A stretch of DNA of 26,808 nt, from NCBI GenBank assembly GCA_904501985.1, contig CAJGCT010000025.1:1-26808 (forward strand), read 5' to 3'. The notes beneath the pieces were generated by a model that searched no databases, had not been told where the DNA came from, and was given only the letters and a program-made list of their open reading frames with translations. Below are positions 7,698-15,143 of this stretch, piece after piece; the stretch's first letter is position 1, and every line of letters starts with the position of its first letter. The stretch comes from an uncultured Clostridia bacterium. Lineage in GTDB: Bacteria; Bacillota; Clostridia; Oscillospirales; CAG-272. Position numbers and translations under genes: made by a program.

Positions 7698-8737
7698 TAA
7701 AGGTTGGAATAATCGGCGCAACAGGCTACGCAGGTGCGGAGCTTGCGCGCATACTTATAAATCATCCGCAGGTTAAAATCGAAGCTGTGGTTTCCGTTTC
7801 AAATACGGGACAGCAGCTTGACGACATCTACCCGAATCTTAAAGAGATACTTCCCATGACCCTTGAGGGCGTTGATGAGATAATACCGCGCTGTGACGTG
7901 GTGTTTGCATCTGTTCCTCATGGCGTCTCCGAGGAGATTGCGGTTAAATGCAAGGCGGCAGGCACTGTGCTTATTGACCTCGGTGCGGATTTTCGTCTTC
8001 ATAACGAAGCGGACTACAACAAGTGGTACGGCAAGGAATACAAGCACCCCGAGCTTCACACCGAGGCTGTGTACTGCATTCCGGAGCTTCACAGGGATGA
8101 GATAAAGGATGCGCCAATTATCGGCAATCCCGGATGCTATCCCACATCCATCTCTCTTGCACTTATGCCGGCTATAAAGGCAGGCATTATCGAAACCGAT
8201 CATATTATTATCGACTCAAAGTCCGGTGTGACCGGTGCGGGCAGAGGTCTTACTCAGGGGACTCATTACCCCGACACAAACGAGGCATTTGCGGCATACA
8301 AGGCAGGTGCTCACCGTCACACTCCCGAAATTGAGCAGACGCTGACCTATCTTGCAGGCTCTCCTGTAAAGGTTACCTTTGTACCTCACCTGCTTCCCGT
8401 AAACCGCGGTATTGAATCCACACTCTACTGCCGCATGACGGGTAAGGGTGCTTCCATGAGTGCCGAGGAGCTTCACGCTGTATGGTGCGATGCTTACAAG
8501 GACGAGAAGTTTGTAAGAATCGAAAAGCTGGGCTCATACGCCAACATTAAAAACGTAAAGATGTCAAACTACTGCGATATTTCGATCCACGTTGATACTC
8601 ACGCAAATACGCTTATCATTTCTTCCTGCATCGACAATATGGTAAAGGGCGCGGCAGGACAGGCAATACAGAATATGAACATCCGCTTCGGACTTGAAGA
8701 AACCATGGGACTTAATATGATCCCTCCGGCGTTCTGA
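7694..8737 (+). CDS. argC: N-acetyl-gamma-glutamyl-phosphate reductase
   Basis: ArgC reduces N-acetylglutamyl phosphate with NADPH to the semialdehyde, step three of ornithine synthesis. The 347-residue protein has the nucleotide-binding motif GIIGATGYAGAEL (5-17) and the catalytic cysteine in GNPGCYPTS (Cys148). The ATG at 7694 overlaps the argH stop (ATGA) and has GGAGG at 7682-7686; an in-frame extension to 7553 lies inside argH and is rejected. The conserved HRHTPEIEQ stretch is present. The next gene starts 2 bases after the stop, so the two must be translated from one message. Confidence 0.97.
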   Translation: MIKVGIIGATGYAGAELARILINHPQVKIEAVVSVSNTGQQLDDIYPNLKEILPMTLEGVDEIIPRCDVVFASVPHGVSEEIAVKCKAAGTVLIDLGADFRLHNEADYNKWYGKEYKHPELHTEAVYCIPELHRDEIKDAPIIGNPGCYPTSISLALMPAIKAGIIETDHIIIDSKSGVTGAGRGLTQGTHYPDTNEAFAAYKAGAHRHTPEIEQTLTYLAGSPVKVTFVPHLLPVNRGIESTLYCRMTGKGASMSAEELHAVWCDAYKDEKFVRIEKLGSYANIKNVKMSNYCDISIHVDTHANTLIISSCIDNMVKGAAGQAIQNMNIRFGLEETMGLNMIPPAF

Positions 8738-8739
8738 TA

Positions 8740-9462
8740 ATGGAAACGGTTCTCATAACAGGCTCGTCACGCGGAATCGGACGGGCGGCGGCAGAGTATT
8801 TCGGCGAGCGCGGATGGCGCGTTATTGTCAATTACAATAATTCCGAGGATGCGGCAAAGGAAGTCGCCTGTCGCATAAACAAAAGCGGCGGCGAGGCTCA
8901 CATCTTCAAGGCGGATGTTGGAAAGAGCTGTGAGTGCGAAGCTCTCGTAAAATTTGCGGCAGGCTTTGAGGGTCGGATAGACGTGCTTGTAAACAATGCC
9001 GCAATCGACGAAATGATGCCCTTTGATATGCTCTCTATTGAGCGCGAGCGCAGGCTCTTTGATATCAACCTTTTCGGTGCAATGGACTGCACAAGGTATG
9101 CGCTCCCATATATGCTTCACGAAAAAAAGGGCAGTATCGTCAATGTTTCCTCTATTTGGGGACAGGTTGGCGCGTCCTGCGAGGTGCAGTATTCCACCTC
9201 AAAAGCGGCACTTATAGGCTTCACCAAAGCTCTTGCCAAGGAAATGGCACCGTCGGGTATCCGTGTCAACTGTGTATGTCCGGGCGTTATCGACACGGAC
9301 ATGAACAAGAATGTTTCGGAAGATGACATGGCGGCGTTTGTCAGTGAGATACCCATGGCGAGAATGGGCACTGCCATGGAAGTTGCCGAATGTATATATT
9401 TTCTCAGCCGTCAGACCTATGTTACGGGTCAGATACTCGGTGTCAACGGCGGCTATGTATAA
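8740..9462 (+). CDS. short-chain dehydrogenase/reductase embedded in the arg cluster
   Basis: This is a classical SDR of 240 residues with a Rossmann fold: TGSSRGIG (7-14) for NAD(P), NNAA (85-88), catalytic Ser138 in VSSIWG, and YSTSK (Tyr151, Lys155). It would be annotated generically as FabG-like 3-oxoacyl-ACP reductase, but no fatty-acid gene is nearby. From memory, the stretches SSIWGQVGASCEV and CPGVIDTDMN resemble clostridial YmfI-type reductases, which in B. subtilis complete 5-aminopentanol modification of elongation factor P; that link is an inference. It begins 2 bases after argC and ends 18 bases before argJ, so it is co-expressed with arginine genes though no known pathway step needs it. 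Confidence 0.9.
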   Translation: METVLITGSSRGIGRAAAEYFGERGWRVIVNYNNSEDAAKEVACRINKSGGEAHIFKADVGKSCECEALVKFAAGFEGRIDVLVNNAAIDEMMPFDMLSIERERRLFDINLFGAMDCTRYALPYMLHEKKGSIVNVSSIWGQVGASCEVQYSTSKAALIGFTKALAKEMAPSGIRVNCVCPGVIDTDMNKNVSEDDMAAFVSEIPMARMGTAMEVAECIYFLSRQTYVTGQILGVNGGYV

Positions 9463-9480
9463 ACGAAAGGAAATTTTGAA

Positions 9481-10716
9481 ATGACCGATTATAAGATTAC
9501 AGCCATTGAGGGTGGCATATGTGCTGCCGCAGGCTTTAAGGCTTCGGGAATCCATGCAGGATTCCGCAAAAACAAGCAGAAGCGCGATCTTGCGCTGATA
9601 CTTGCCGATGATATGTGCACAGCGGCAGGCGTTTACACAACTAACAAGGTGTTCGCCGCTCCCGTTGGCGTCACACGCGCACATCTTGCAAACGGTAAGG
9701 CAAGAGCTGTTATCTGCAACAGCGGAAACGCAAACACCTGCAACACTGACGGATACGACAAGGCTAACGCAACCTGCGATATGCTTGCAAAGGCACTTAA
9801 TATAAATGCCGACGATATCATCGTAGCATCCACAGGCGTTATCGGTGTTCCGCTTCCGATCGAGCCTATTGAGAATGGCATTCCCCAGCTTGTAGCGGAG
9901 CTTGCATACGGTGCTGAGGCATCCGACAAGGCCGCCTGCGCTATCATGACCACCGACGTTAAGAAGAAAGAGTATGCATATGAGCTTGAAATCGGCGGAA
10001 AGACCGTTCACATCGGCGGTATCTGCAAGGGCTCGGGCATGATTCGCCCCAATATGGCGACTATGCTGTGCTTTATAACCACCGATGCCGCAGTTTCCTC
10101 TGAAATGCTCCAAAAAGCGCTTTCCGAGGTTATCAAGGACACCTTCAACATGGTTTCTGTTGACGGTGACACCTCAACAAACGATATGGTCACAGTTATG
10201 GCTTCGGGCAAGGCAGGAAACGCTGAAATCACCTCTGAGGGGGCGGATTTTGACGCATTCAAGGCAGGACTTGAGGCAATCTGCCGCCGTCTTTCCATCG
10301 CTATCGCTTCCGACGGCGAGGGCGCGACAAAGCTTATCCAGTGCAACGTTCACGGCTTCAAGGATGTAGAGGGCGCGCGTGTACTTGCAAAATCGGTTAT
10401 CTCATCCTCTCTTGTAAAGACCGCAATGTTCGGTGCGGACGCTAACTGGGGCAGAATCCTCTGCGCTCTCGGCTATGCCGGCATTGACATTGACACGGAT
10501 AAGATTGACGTTAAGTTTATCTCCCACGCAGGCGAGATTTTGGTGTGCGAGAACGGACGCGGCGTTGATTTCTCCGAGGAGCTTGCCAAGACCATTCTTC
10601 TTCGCCGCCACATCACAATTGATGTTGACATGAAGTGCGGCGGCGCATCCGCCATTGCATACGGATGCGATTTGTCCTACGAATACGTAAGAATCAACGG
10701 AGACTATAGGTCATAA
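9481..10716 (+). CDS. argJ: bifunctional glutamate N-acetyltransferase/ornithine acetyltransferase
   Basis: ArgJ moves the acetyl group from N-acetylornithine to glutamate, recycling acetyl in the cyclic pathway; many members also use acetyl-CoA. The 411-residue precursor has the autocleavage site PNMATML, with Thr194 as the expected nucleophile and new N-terminus of the beta chain. It also shows STGVIG (117-122) and the usual C-terminal YEYVRINGDYRS. GAAAGGA precedes the ATG at 9481. There is no separate argE or argA in the cluster, which fits the cyclic route. The stop lies next to the structured 10715-10886 repeat region. Confidence 0.96.
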   Translation: MTDYKITAIEGGICAAAGFKASGIHAGFRKNKQKRDLALILADDMCTAAGVYTTNKVFAAPVGVTRAHLANGKARAVICNSGNANTCNTDGYDKANATCDMLAKALNINADDIIVASTGVIGVPLPIEPIENGIPQLVAELAYGAEASDKAACAIMTTDVKKKEYAYELEIGGKTVHIGGICKGSGMIRPNMATMLCFITTDAAVSSEMLQKALSEVIKDTFNMVSVDGDTSTNDMVTVMASGKAGNAEITSEGADFDAFKAGLEAICRRLSIAIASDGEGATKLIQCNVHGFKDVEGARVLAKSVISSSLVKTAMFGADANWGRILCALGYAGIDIDTDKIDVKFISHAGEILVCENGRGVDFSEELAKTILLRRHITIDVDMKCGGASAIAYGCDLSYEYVRINGDYRS

Positions 10717-10886
10717 GTGCTCCGCACTTAGACCTGTGCAGTTTACGTCTTTGCTGTCAATGACAGCAATTTGCTTCGCAAACCGCCGCAAACTGCAAAG
10801 AGGCGGTGCTCCGCATTTGCGACCAAGGCAGTTTGCGCCTTTGCTGTCAATGACAGCAATTTGCTTCGCAAACCGCCGCAAACTGC
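10715..10886 (+). repeat. 90-bp-period tandem duplication of a structured element before argB
   Basis: Bases 10749-10796 recur identically at 10839-10886 (48 bases), and the 30 or so bases before each copy are recognisably related, giving a 90-base period. Each copy contains GCAGTTT(A/G)CG pairing with CGCAAACTGC. This outer stem encloses a perfect palindrome TTGCTGTCA-A-TGACAGCAA and a small TTTGC-TTC-GCAAA hairpin. AAGTGC-TCC-GCACTT (10715-10729) begins the array at the argJ stop. The outer stem enclosing two abutting hairpins mirrors the argG leader. After the array, 10887-10929 holds only the argB ribosome site. Confidence 0.85.
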
Positions 10887-10929
10887 GGTCCCCCAACACA
10901 TCGGTATCACAATAAAGAGGTAACATAAA

Positions 10930-11796
10930 ATGAATTTTCTTTCTAACATGGAAAAAGCCACTATTCTCACACAGGCACTTCCGTACATACAGAAATATAC
11001 AGGCAAGACCATTGTTGTAAAATACGGCGGTAACGCTATGATCAATGAGGGACTTAAGGATGCGGTCATATCCGACCTTGTGCTTCTCACTCTTGTCGGA
11101 ATCAACGTGGTTCTTGTGCACGGCGGCGGACCGGAGATCTCCGAGATGCTTAATCGTGTGGGCAAGGAATCCAAGTTTATAAACGGTCTTCGCTACACGG
11201 ACGATGAAACTATCGAGATCGTTCAGATGGTGCTTGCCGGCAAGACCAACAAGGACCTTGTAAACAAAATAGAGCGTATCGGCGGCAAGGCTGTGGGACT
11301 CTGCGGCATTGACGGCGGCATGATAAAGGCTCACAAGCTTGATGGGGATGCCGACTACGGAAACGTGGGCGAGATATACGAGGTTGACACCTCAATAATC
11401 AAGGACAACATCGAAAAGGGTTACATTCCCGTTGTTTCAACCGTTGCTCTCGGTGACGACGATTCCTCTGTATACAACATCAACGCCGACACCGCGGCTT
11501 GCAAAATAGCAATTGCTCTCGGTGCATCCAACCTGCTTCTTTTGACCGACATTCGCGGCGTTATGCGTGATGTTAAGGACGAGGACACTCTTATTCCCGA
11601 AATCCGTCTTGACGAGGTTGAGGGACTTATCGAAGAGGGGGTTATCAGCGGCGGTATGATACCCAAGGTACAGTGCTGTGTTGACGCTGTTAAGGGCGGC
11701 ATTGCTCACACCGTTATTCTTGACGGAAGAATCTCCCACTCAATCCTTATAGAGATGCTGTCCGATGAAGGTATCGGTACTCTGTTTAAGAAATAA
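10930..11796 (+). CDS. argB: acetylglutamate kinase
   Basis: ArgB phosphorylates N-acetylglutamate with ATP. The 288-residue protein has VKYGGNAM (30-37), HGGGPEI (64-70) and the NGLRYTD stretch of the amino-acid kinase fold. An N-terminal helix (about residues 7-22, MEKATILTQALPYIQ) precedes the first strand. In characterised kinases this extra helix marks the hexameric arginine-inhibited type, which fits the ArgJ route where this enzyme is the usual control point; inhibition here is inferred. The ATG follows AAAGAGG and lies downstream of the tandem structured repeat, which may affect its expression relative to argJ. Confidence 0.97.
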   Translation: MNFLSNMEKATILTQALPYIQKYTGKTIVVKYGGNAMINEGLKDAVISDLVLLTLVGINVVLVHGGGPEISEMLNRVGKESKFINGLRYTDDETIEIVQMVLAGKTNKDLVNKIERIGGKAVGLCGIDGGMIKAHKLDGDADYGNVGEIYEVDTSIIKDNIEKGYIPVVSTVALGDDDSSVYNINADTAACKIAIALGASNLLLLTDIRGVMRDVKDEDTLIPEIRLDEVEGLIEEGVISGGMIPKVQCCVDAVKGGIAHTVILDGRISHSILIEMLSDEGIGTLFKK

Positions 11797-11808
11797 TCGG
11801 AGGGAGTC

Positions 11809-12987
11809 ATGACTACAAACGAAATATTTGCCCTTGACAGGGAAAACATCATGCAGACCTACGGGCGGCTTGAAATTGCGCCTGTTTCGGGTAAAAATGC
11901 CACGATGTGTGATTCCGAGGGCAAGACTTACATAGACTTTACCAGCGGCATCGGCGTAAACTGCCTTGGCTGGTGCGACGAGGGCTGGATATCTGCCGTT
12001 ACGGCACAGCTTGGTAAGATTCAGCATTTTTCAAACTACTTTTTCTGCGAATCAGCAGGAAAGCTTGCAGAAAAGCTTGTGGCGGCTTCAGGACTCCGCC
12101 GTGTATTCTTCGGGAACTCCGGCGCTGAGGCAAACGAGGGTGCGATAAAGCTTGCAAGAAAGTACTCATACGACAAATACGGCGAGGGAAGAGCCACGAT
12201 AATCACTTTGCAAAGCTCTTTCCACGGACGTACCGTTACAACCCTTGCGGCGACGGGACAGGACGTGTTCCATCAGTATTTTTACCCCTTCACCGAGGGA
12301 TTCAAGTACGTTCCTGCAAACGATATTGATGCCATGCGTGAGGCTATGACAGCCGATGTGTGCGCGGTCTTTGCCGAGCCTATACAGGGCGAGGGCGGTG
12401 TCAATATGCTTGACACCGACTATGTAAAGGTACTTCGTGCGCTCTGCGACGAGCGTGATGTGCTTCTTGTTTTCGACGAGGTGCAGACAGGTATCGGCAG
12501 AACAGGAAAGCTGTTCGGATTCGAAGCATTCGGCGTAAAACCGGATATTCTCACTCTTGCCAAGGGTCTTGGCGGTGGACTTCCTATCGGCGCATTCATC
12601 GGCGGAGAAAAGGTGGAGAACACGCTGTCGGCAGGTATGCACGGCTCAACATTCGGTGCAAATCCCGTGGTTTGCGCAGGAGCGCTTGAGATAATTGAGC
12701 GCGTTAACACTCCGGAATTTTTAGCTGAGGTTGAGAAAAAGGGACAGTATATAGTAGACCGTGTCATGGCGGCAAGTCCCTCAAAGGTCATGGCTGTTCG
12801 CAGACGCGGACTTATGATTGGCTTTGCCATCGAGGGCAATCCCAAGGATGTGCTACACACCTGTGCGGACAACGGACTTCTCGTGCTCACCGCCGGCAAG
12901 GATGTAATAAGGCTTCTTCCTCCGCTGACGATTTCCTACGAGGAAATTGACAAGGGTGCCGCAATTTTAGCGGCGGCACTTGCCTAA
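11809..12987 (+). CDS. argD: acetylornithine aminotransferase
   Basis: ArgD is a class III PLP aminotransferase that converts N-acetylglutamate semialdehyde to N-acetylornithine using glutamate. The 392-residue protein shows FFGNSGAEANE (100-110, phosphate binding), FDEVQTGIGRTG (222-233, PLP-ring Asp) and TLAKGLGGGLPIGA with the Schiff-base lysine at 252. The ATG has GGAGG 6 bases upstream and lies 12 bases after argB. Related enzymes also act on succinyl-diaminopimelate or ornithine; the operon position decides the assignment. Confidence 0.96.
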   Translation: MTTNEIFALDRENIMQTYGRLEIAPVSGKNATMCDSEGKTYIDFTSGIGVNCLGWCDEGWISAVTAQLGKIQHFSNYFFCESAGKLAEKLVAASGLRRVFFGNSGAEANEGAIKLARKYSYDKYGEGRATIITLQSSFHGRTVTTLAATGQDVFHQYFYPFTEGFKYVPANDIDAMREAMTADVCAVFAEPIQGEGGVNMLDTDYVKVLRALCDERDVLLVFDEVQTGIGRTGKLFGFEAFGVKPDILTLAKGLGGGLPIGAFIGGEKVENTLSAGMHGSTFGANPVVCAGALEIIERVNTPEFLAEVEKKGQYIVDRVMAASPSKVMAVRRRGLMIGFAIEGNPKDVLHTCADNGLLVLTAGKDVIRLLPPLTISYEEIDKGAAILAAALA

Positions 12988-13015
12988 AAAACAATACAGA
13001 AAGGAATTTTTCATA

Positions 13016-13930
13016 ATGTACAACGATCTTTTGAAAATGGCTGACCTGAGTAAAGAGGAAATAAACGACATATTAAATCTTGCAATGCAGCTCAAATACG
13101 AGACCAAGAACGGCATTGAGCACAAGCATCTTGCAGGTCAGACTCTCGGTATGATATTCCAGAAGGCTTCCACCAGAACCCGCGTTTCCTTTGAAACGGG
13201 TATGTATCAGCTTGGCGGTCAGGCACTGTTCCTCTCATCCCGCGATCTTCAGATCGGACGCGGCGAGCCTGTAGAGGACACCGCGCGCGTGCTCTCACGC
13301 TATCTTGACGGCATCATGATCCGCACCTTTGCGCAGAAAGAGGTCGAGGATCTTGCTGAGTATGCAAGCATTCCGATAATCAACGGTCTTACCGACTACT
13401 GCCATCCCTGTCAGGTGCTCGCCGATCTTCAGACCATCCGCGAATTTAAGGGCGGCTTTGACGGTCTCAAGATGTGCTACATCGGCGACGGCAACAACAT
13501 GGCAAACTCCCTTATTGTGGGTGGTCTTACCGTTGGTATGAATGTTTCCGTTGCTTGTCCTGAGGGATACCGTCCCGATTCACAGGTGCTTGATTTCGCC
13601 AAGGCATACGGCGGCGCGTTTAAGATGACCGACAACGTACTTGAAGCGGCACAGGGTGCTGATGTTCTGTTCACCGACGTTTGGGCGTCCATGGGTCAGG
13701 AGGACGAGGCAGAGAAGCGCAGACTCGCATTCAAGGGTTATCAGATCAACGATGCGGTTATGGATGTTGCGGCAAAGGATGCTATGGTACAGCACTGTCT
13801 GCCGGCTCACCGCGAGGAGGAGATCACAGCCAAGGTATTCGAGGCTCACGCAAACGAGATTTTCGAAGAGGCTGAAAACCGTCTCCACGCGCAAAAGGCT
13901 GTTATGGTCAAGCTGATGGGGAAGAAGTAA
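13016..13930 (+). CDS. argF: ornithine carbamoyltransferase
   Basis: ArgF joins ornithine and carbamoyl phosphate to form citrulline. The 304-residue protein has the carbamoyl-phosphate loop STRTR (52-56), HPCQ (130-133), the ornithine-binding SMGQE (225-229) and the catalytic HCLPAHR (260-266). The ATG at 13016 was chosen for AAAGGA at 12999-13004 and for the family N-terminus; the frame is open from 12980, overlapping argD. It is the last arg gene. No carbamoyl-phosphate synthase is in the window. No clear terminator follows directly; the first hairpin downstream is the tip of the left inverted repeat at 13971-13988. Confidence 0.97.
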   Translation: MYNDLLKMADLSKEEINDILNLAMQLKYETKNGIEHKHLAGQTLGMIFQKASTRTRVSFETGMYQLGGQALFLSSRDLQIGRGEPVEDTARVLSRYLDGIMIRTFAQKEVEDLAEYASIPIINGLTDYCHPCQVLADLQTIREFKGGFDGLKMCYIGDGNNMANSLIVGGLTVGMNVSVACPEGYRPDSQVLDFAKAYGGAFKMTDNVLEAAQGADVLFTDVWASMGQEDEAEKRRLAFKGYQINDAVMDVAAKDAMVQHCLPAHREEEITAKVFEAHANEIFEEAENRLHAQKAVMVKLMGKK

Positions 13931-13969
13931 GGTGTGGAATTCGGTAGGTGCTTGTATATAGGAATTACG

Positions 13970-14164
13970 CGCTTTCTTGAAAGAAAGCTTCGCAAAGAAC
14001 TTTATACAAGGAAATACTACACCGCTACGGCAACGAGATTGCAGAGGCGTTAGGGCGCTACATTCGCGCCGCCTCCATGGCCCCGCACCATTACGGCGGC
14101 TTGGGTTGCGGTATTTGTTTGCGTGGGTGATGCGCGACCGCTTTGCGGCGCGCGGTGCGGTCAC
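13970..14164 (+). repeat. left copy of the approximately 190-bp inverted repeat
   Basis: The copy begins with a perfect 8-base-arm hairpin GCTTTCTT-GA-AAGAAAGC (13971-13988) and ends at GGTCAC (14159-14164). The best-matching blocks to the right copy are the first 38 bases (4 differences), the block from CATTCGCGCCGCC through CGGCGGCTTGG (2 differences in 44), and GCGCGACCGCTTTGCGGCGCGC (identical). The middle has small indels. No intact coding frame is shared between the copies. Confidence 0.8.
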
Positions 14165-14280
14165 GACGTCATATTTTGTTAAATCTGTAGTGGGCGACGT
14201 CCTCGCCGCCTCGTCAGAACGCAATATTCTCAATTTGCCAATCAATGCGCATTACGTTGTCTTAAATATATGTAATCTTT

Positions 14281-14309
14281 CGGCAGGAGCGTTTGCTCCT
14301 GCCGATTTT
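14281..14309. terminator. strong hairpin downstream of the minus-strand XRE gene
   Basis: CGGCAGGAGC (14281-14290) and GCTCCTGCCG (14295-14304) form a perfect 10-bp stem with a GTTT loop, followed on the plus strand by ATTTT. On the minus strand it lies just after the regulator stop but is followed by AAAG rather than a T-run, so termination there is uncertain. The rest of 14165-14313 contains nothing else that I can name. Confidence 0.45.
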
Positions 14310-14313
14310 GCGG

Positions 14314-14550
14314 TTATTCGGTATGTATTTCGTTTATAAACAGTTGATGTGGGGAAATGTTAAAATAGTTTGCCGCGTTTACAATGACCTCGCAGGACAG
14401 CCGCTTCGGAATCGTTCCGCTTTCGAGTATTTCAAGCGTTTTACAGGAAATTCCCAAAATTACAGCCATTTTCGCTTTTGAAAGACCGTGTATTTTACGG
14501 AGATTCATTATATTTCGGCAGAATCGCGCCAATTCTTTTTCTGTGTACAT
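14314..14550 (-). CDS. small XRE-family HTH regulator (minus strand)
   Basis: This 78-residue protein is essentially one Cro/CI-type helix-turn-helix domain. The HTH region is about residues 17-41 (LRKIHGLSKAKMAVILGISCKTLEILESG), followed by RLSCEVIVNAANYFNISPHQLF. AAGAGG stands 8 bases before the ATG at 14550. Transcription is expected from a perfect consensus promoter at 14601-14629 whose spacer is a palindromic operator, so the gene is probably under repressor control, perhaps its own. It is divergent from a second XRE gene 123 bases away. No toxin, peptidase or phage gene accompanies it; the target genes are unknown. Confidence 0.85.
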   Translation of the reverse strand: MYTEKELARFCRNIMNLRKIHGLSKAKMAVILGISCKTLEILESGTIPKRLSCEVIVNAANYFNISPHQLFINEIHTE

Positions 14551-14572
14551 GATGTTACCTCTTCAAGAAAAT

Positions 14573-14623
14573 ATCGCACAATATTGTGCTATTAAAAATA
14601 ATTATAGCACAATATTGTGCGAT
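14573..14623. promoter_or_regulatory. twin palindromic operators between the divergent XRE genes
   Basis: ATCGCACAATATTGTGCTAT (14573-14592) and its exact reverse complement (14604-14623) flank an 11-base A+T spacer. Each contains the perfect palindrome GCACAATATTGTGC (14576-14589 and 14607-14620). A third half-site TTGTGCGAT lies at 14637-14645, beside the plus-strand -10. Site centres are 31 bases apart, about three helical turns, which suits cooperative repressor binding. Confidence 0.85.
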
Positions 14624-14629
14624 TGTCAA
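14601..14629 (-). promoter_or_regulatory. consensus sigma-A promoter for the minus-strand XRE gene
   Basis: Read on the minus strand: TTGACA (14629-14624), exactly 17 bases, TATAAT (14606-14601). Both hexamers are perfect. The 17-base spacer contains the 14-base palindrome GCACAATATTGTGC, so a bound repressor would block RNA polymerase directly. The second operator lies just downstream of the expected start. Confidence 0.85.
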
Positions 14630-14649
14630 CACTTTTTTGTGCGATGGTG

Positions 14650-14655
14650 TATAAT
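14650..14655 (+). promoter_or_regulatory. -10 element for the plus-strand XRE gene
   Basis: A perfect TATAAT lies 18 bases before the ATG at 14674. The nearest -35-like hexamer, TTGTCA at 14623-14628, is 21 bases away, too far for a normal promoter, so this promoter is probably weak or activator-dependent. The half-operator TTGTGCGAT (14637-14645) is directly upstream. Confidence 0.5.
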
Positions 14656-14673
14656 ATATCTTGAGGTGGTATT

Positions 14674-14886
14674 ATGAAAAAATATTATAACCGACTTAAA
14701 GATTTGAGACATGATATTGATAAAACACAAGCGGAGATTGCAAAAATGTTTTTTATGCAACTAACACAGTATAGGAGATATGAAAACGGCGAAAGCGATA
14801 TTCCGCTCGAATTGGCAAAAAAATTTGCAGATTTTTATGGTGTAACCATAGATTATATAGCAGGTGTTGCAAATACGCAAAAGTGA
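14674..14886 (+). CDS. small XRE-family HTH regulator (plus strand)
   Basis: This 70-residue protein is a single Cro/CI-type HTH domain: LKDLRHDIDKTQAEIAKMFFMQLTQYRRYENGESDIPLELAKKFADFYGVTIDYIAG, with the two HTH helices at about residues 18-40. GAGGTGG ends 4 bases before the ATG. It is unlike the minus-strand regulator outside the fold, so the pair is not a recent duplication. Its stop codon lies within the first bases of the right inverted repeat. Short 5'-untranslated sequence and an operator half-site suggest cross-regulation with its neighbour. No partner gene follows it. Confidence 0.85.
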   Translation: MKKYYNRLKDLRHDIDKTQAEIAKMFFMQLTQYRRYENGESDIPLELAKKFADFYGVTIDYIAGVANTQK

Positions 14887-15072
14887 CGATGCGCGCCGCA
14901 AAGCGGTCGCGCCACGCCGTACAATCGGTTACGCATATCCAAGCCGCCGGAATGGTGCGGGGCCATGCAGGCGGCGCGAATGTGGCGTTCAAACGATTCT
15001 GCATTCATTTCGCCTTGGCGGTATGATATTTCCTGTATAAAGTTTTTTGCGGAGCTTTTTTTCAAAAAAGCG
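14883..15072 (-). repeat. right copy of the approximately 190-bp inverted repeat
   Basis: This is the inverted counterpart of 13970-14164. On the minus strand its outer tip is the hairpin GCTTTTTT-GA-AAAAAAGC (15054-15071 on the plus strand). Relative to the left tip the stem has changed at both partners of one pair (C-G to T-A), so pairing is kept. An open frame of about 70 codons crosses it on the minus strand but shows no domain and no ribosome site. Confidence 0.8.
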
Positions 15073-15094
15073 ACCCGTTTTCCCCAAAAACCTA

Positions 15095-15123
15095 TTGCAT
15101 TTTATAAAAAAGTGTGATATAAT
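15095..15123 (+). promoter_or_regulatory. sigma-A promoter of the hydrogenase-maturation operon
   Basis: TTGCAT (15095-15100), 17 bases, perfect TATAAT (15118-15123). It begins 23 bases after the right inverted repeat, so the operon has its own promoter outside the XRE module. The expected start near 15130 gives a 140-base leader. Confidence 0.75.
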
Positions 15124-15143
15124 ATTGTTATAAAATTAACAAC

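Larger units (their letters stand above)
13970..15072. mobile_element. putative 1.1-kb inverted-repeat-bounded module carrying two XRE regulators
   Basis: Two approximately 190-base imperfect inverted copies (13970-14164 and 14883-15072) enclose a pair of divergent small regulator genes. The interior is visibly more A+T-rich than the arg and hyd genes on either side. There is no transposase or integrase, so it may be a non-autonomous element, a remnant, or two inverted copies of a dispersed repeat that happen to flank the genes. Target-site duplications were not recognised at the ends. Confidence 0.5.

Noticed and set aside
10715..10886. CRISPR array before argB
   Set aside because: Only two units with a 90-base period, no spacers of regular length and no cas genes; the units are self-complementary structured repeats.
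13977..14339. 120-codon frame across the left inverted repeat
   Set aside because: The right copy does not preserve the same frame after the first residues and no domain is recognisable; it is an effect of the repeat.
14853..15065. 70-codon minus-strand frame across the right inverted repeat
   Set aside because: No ribosome site, no domain, and the homologous left copy is frameshifted relative to it.
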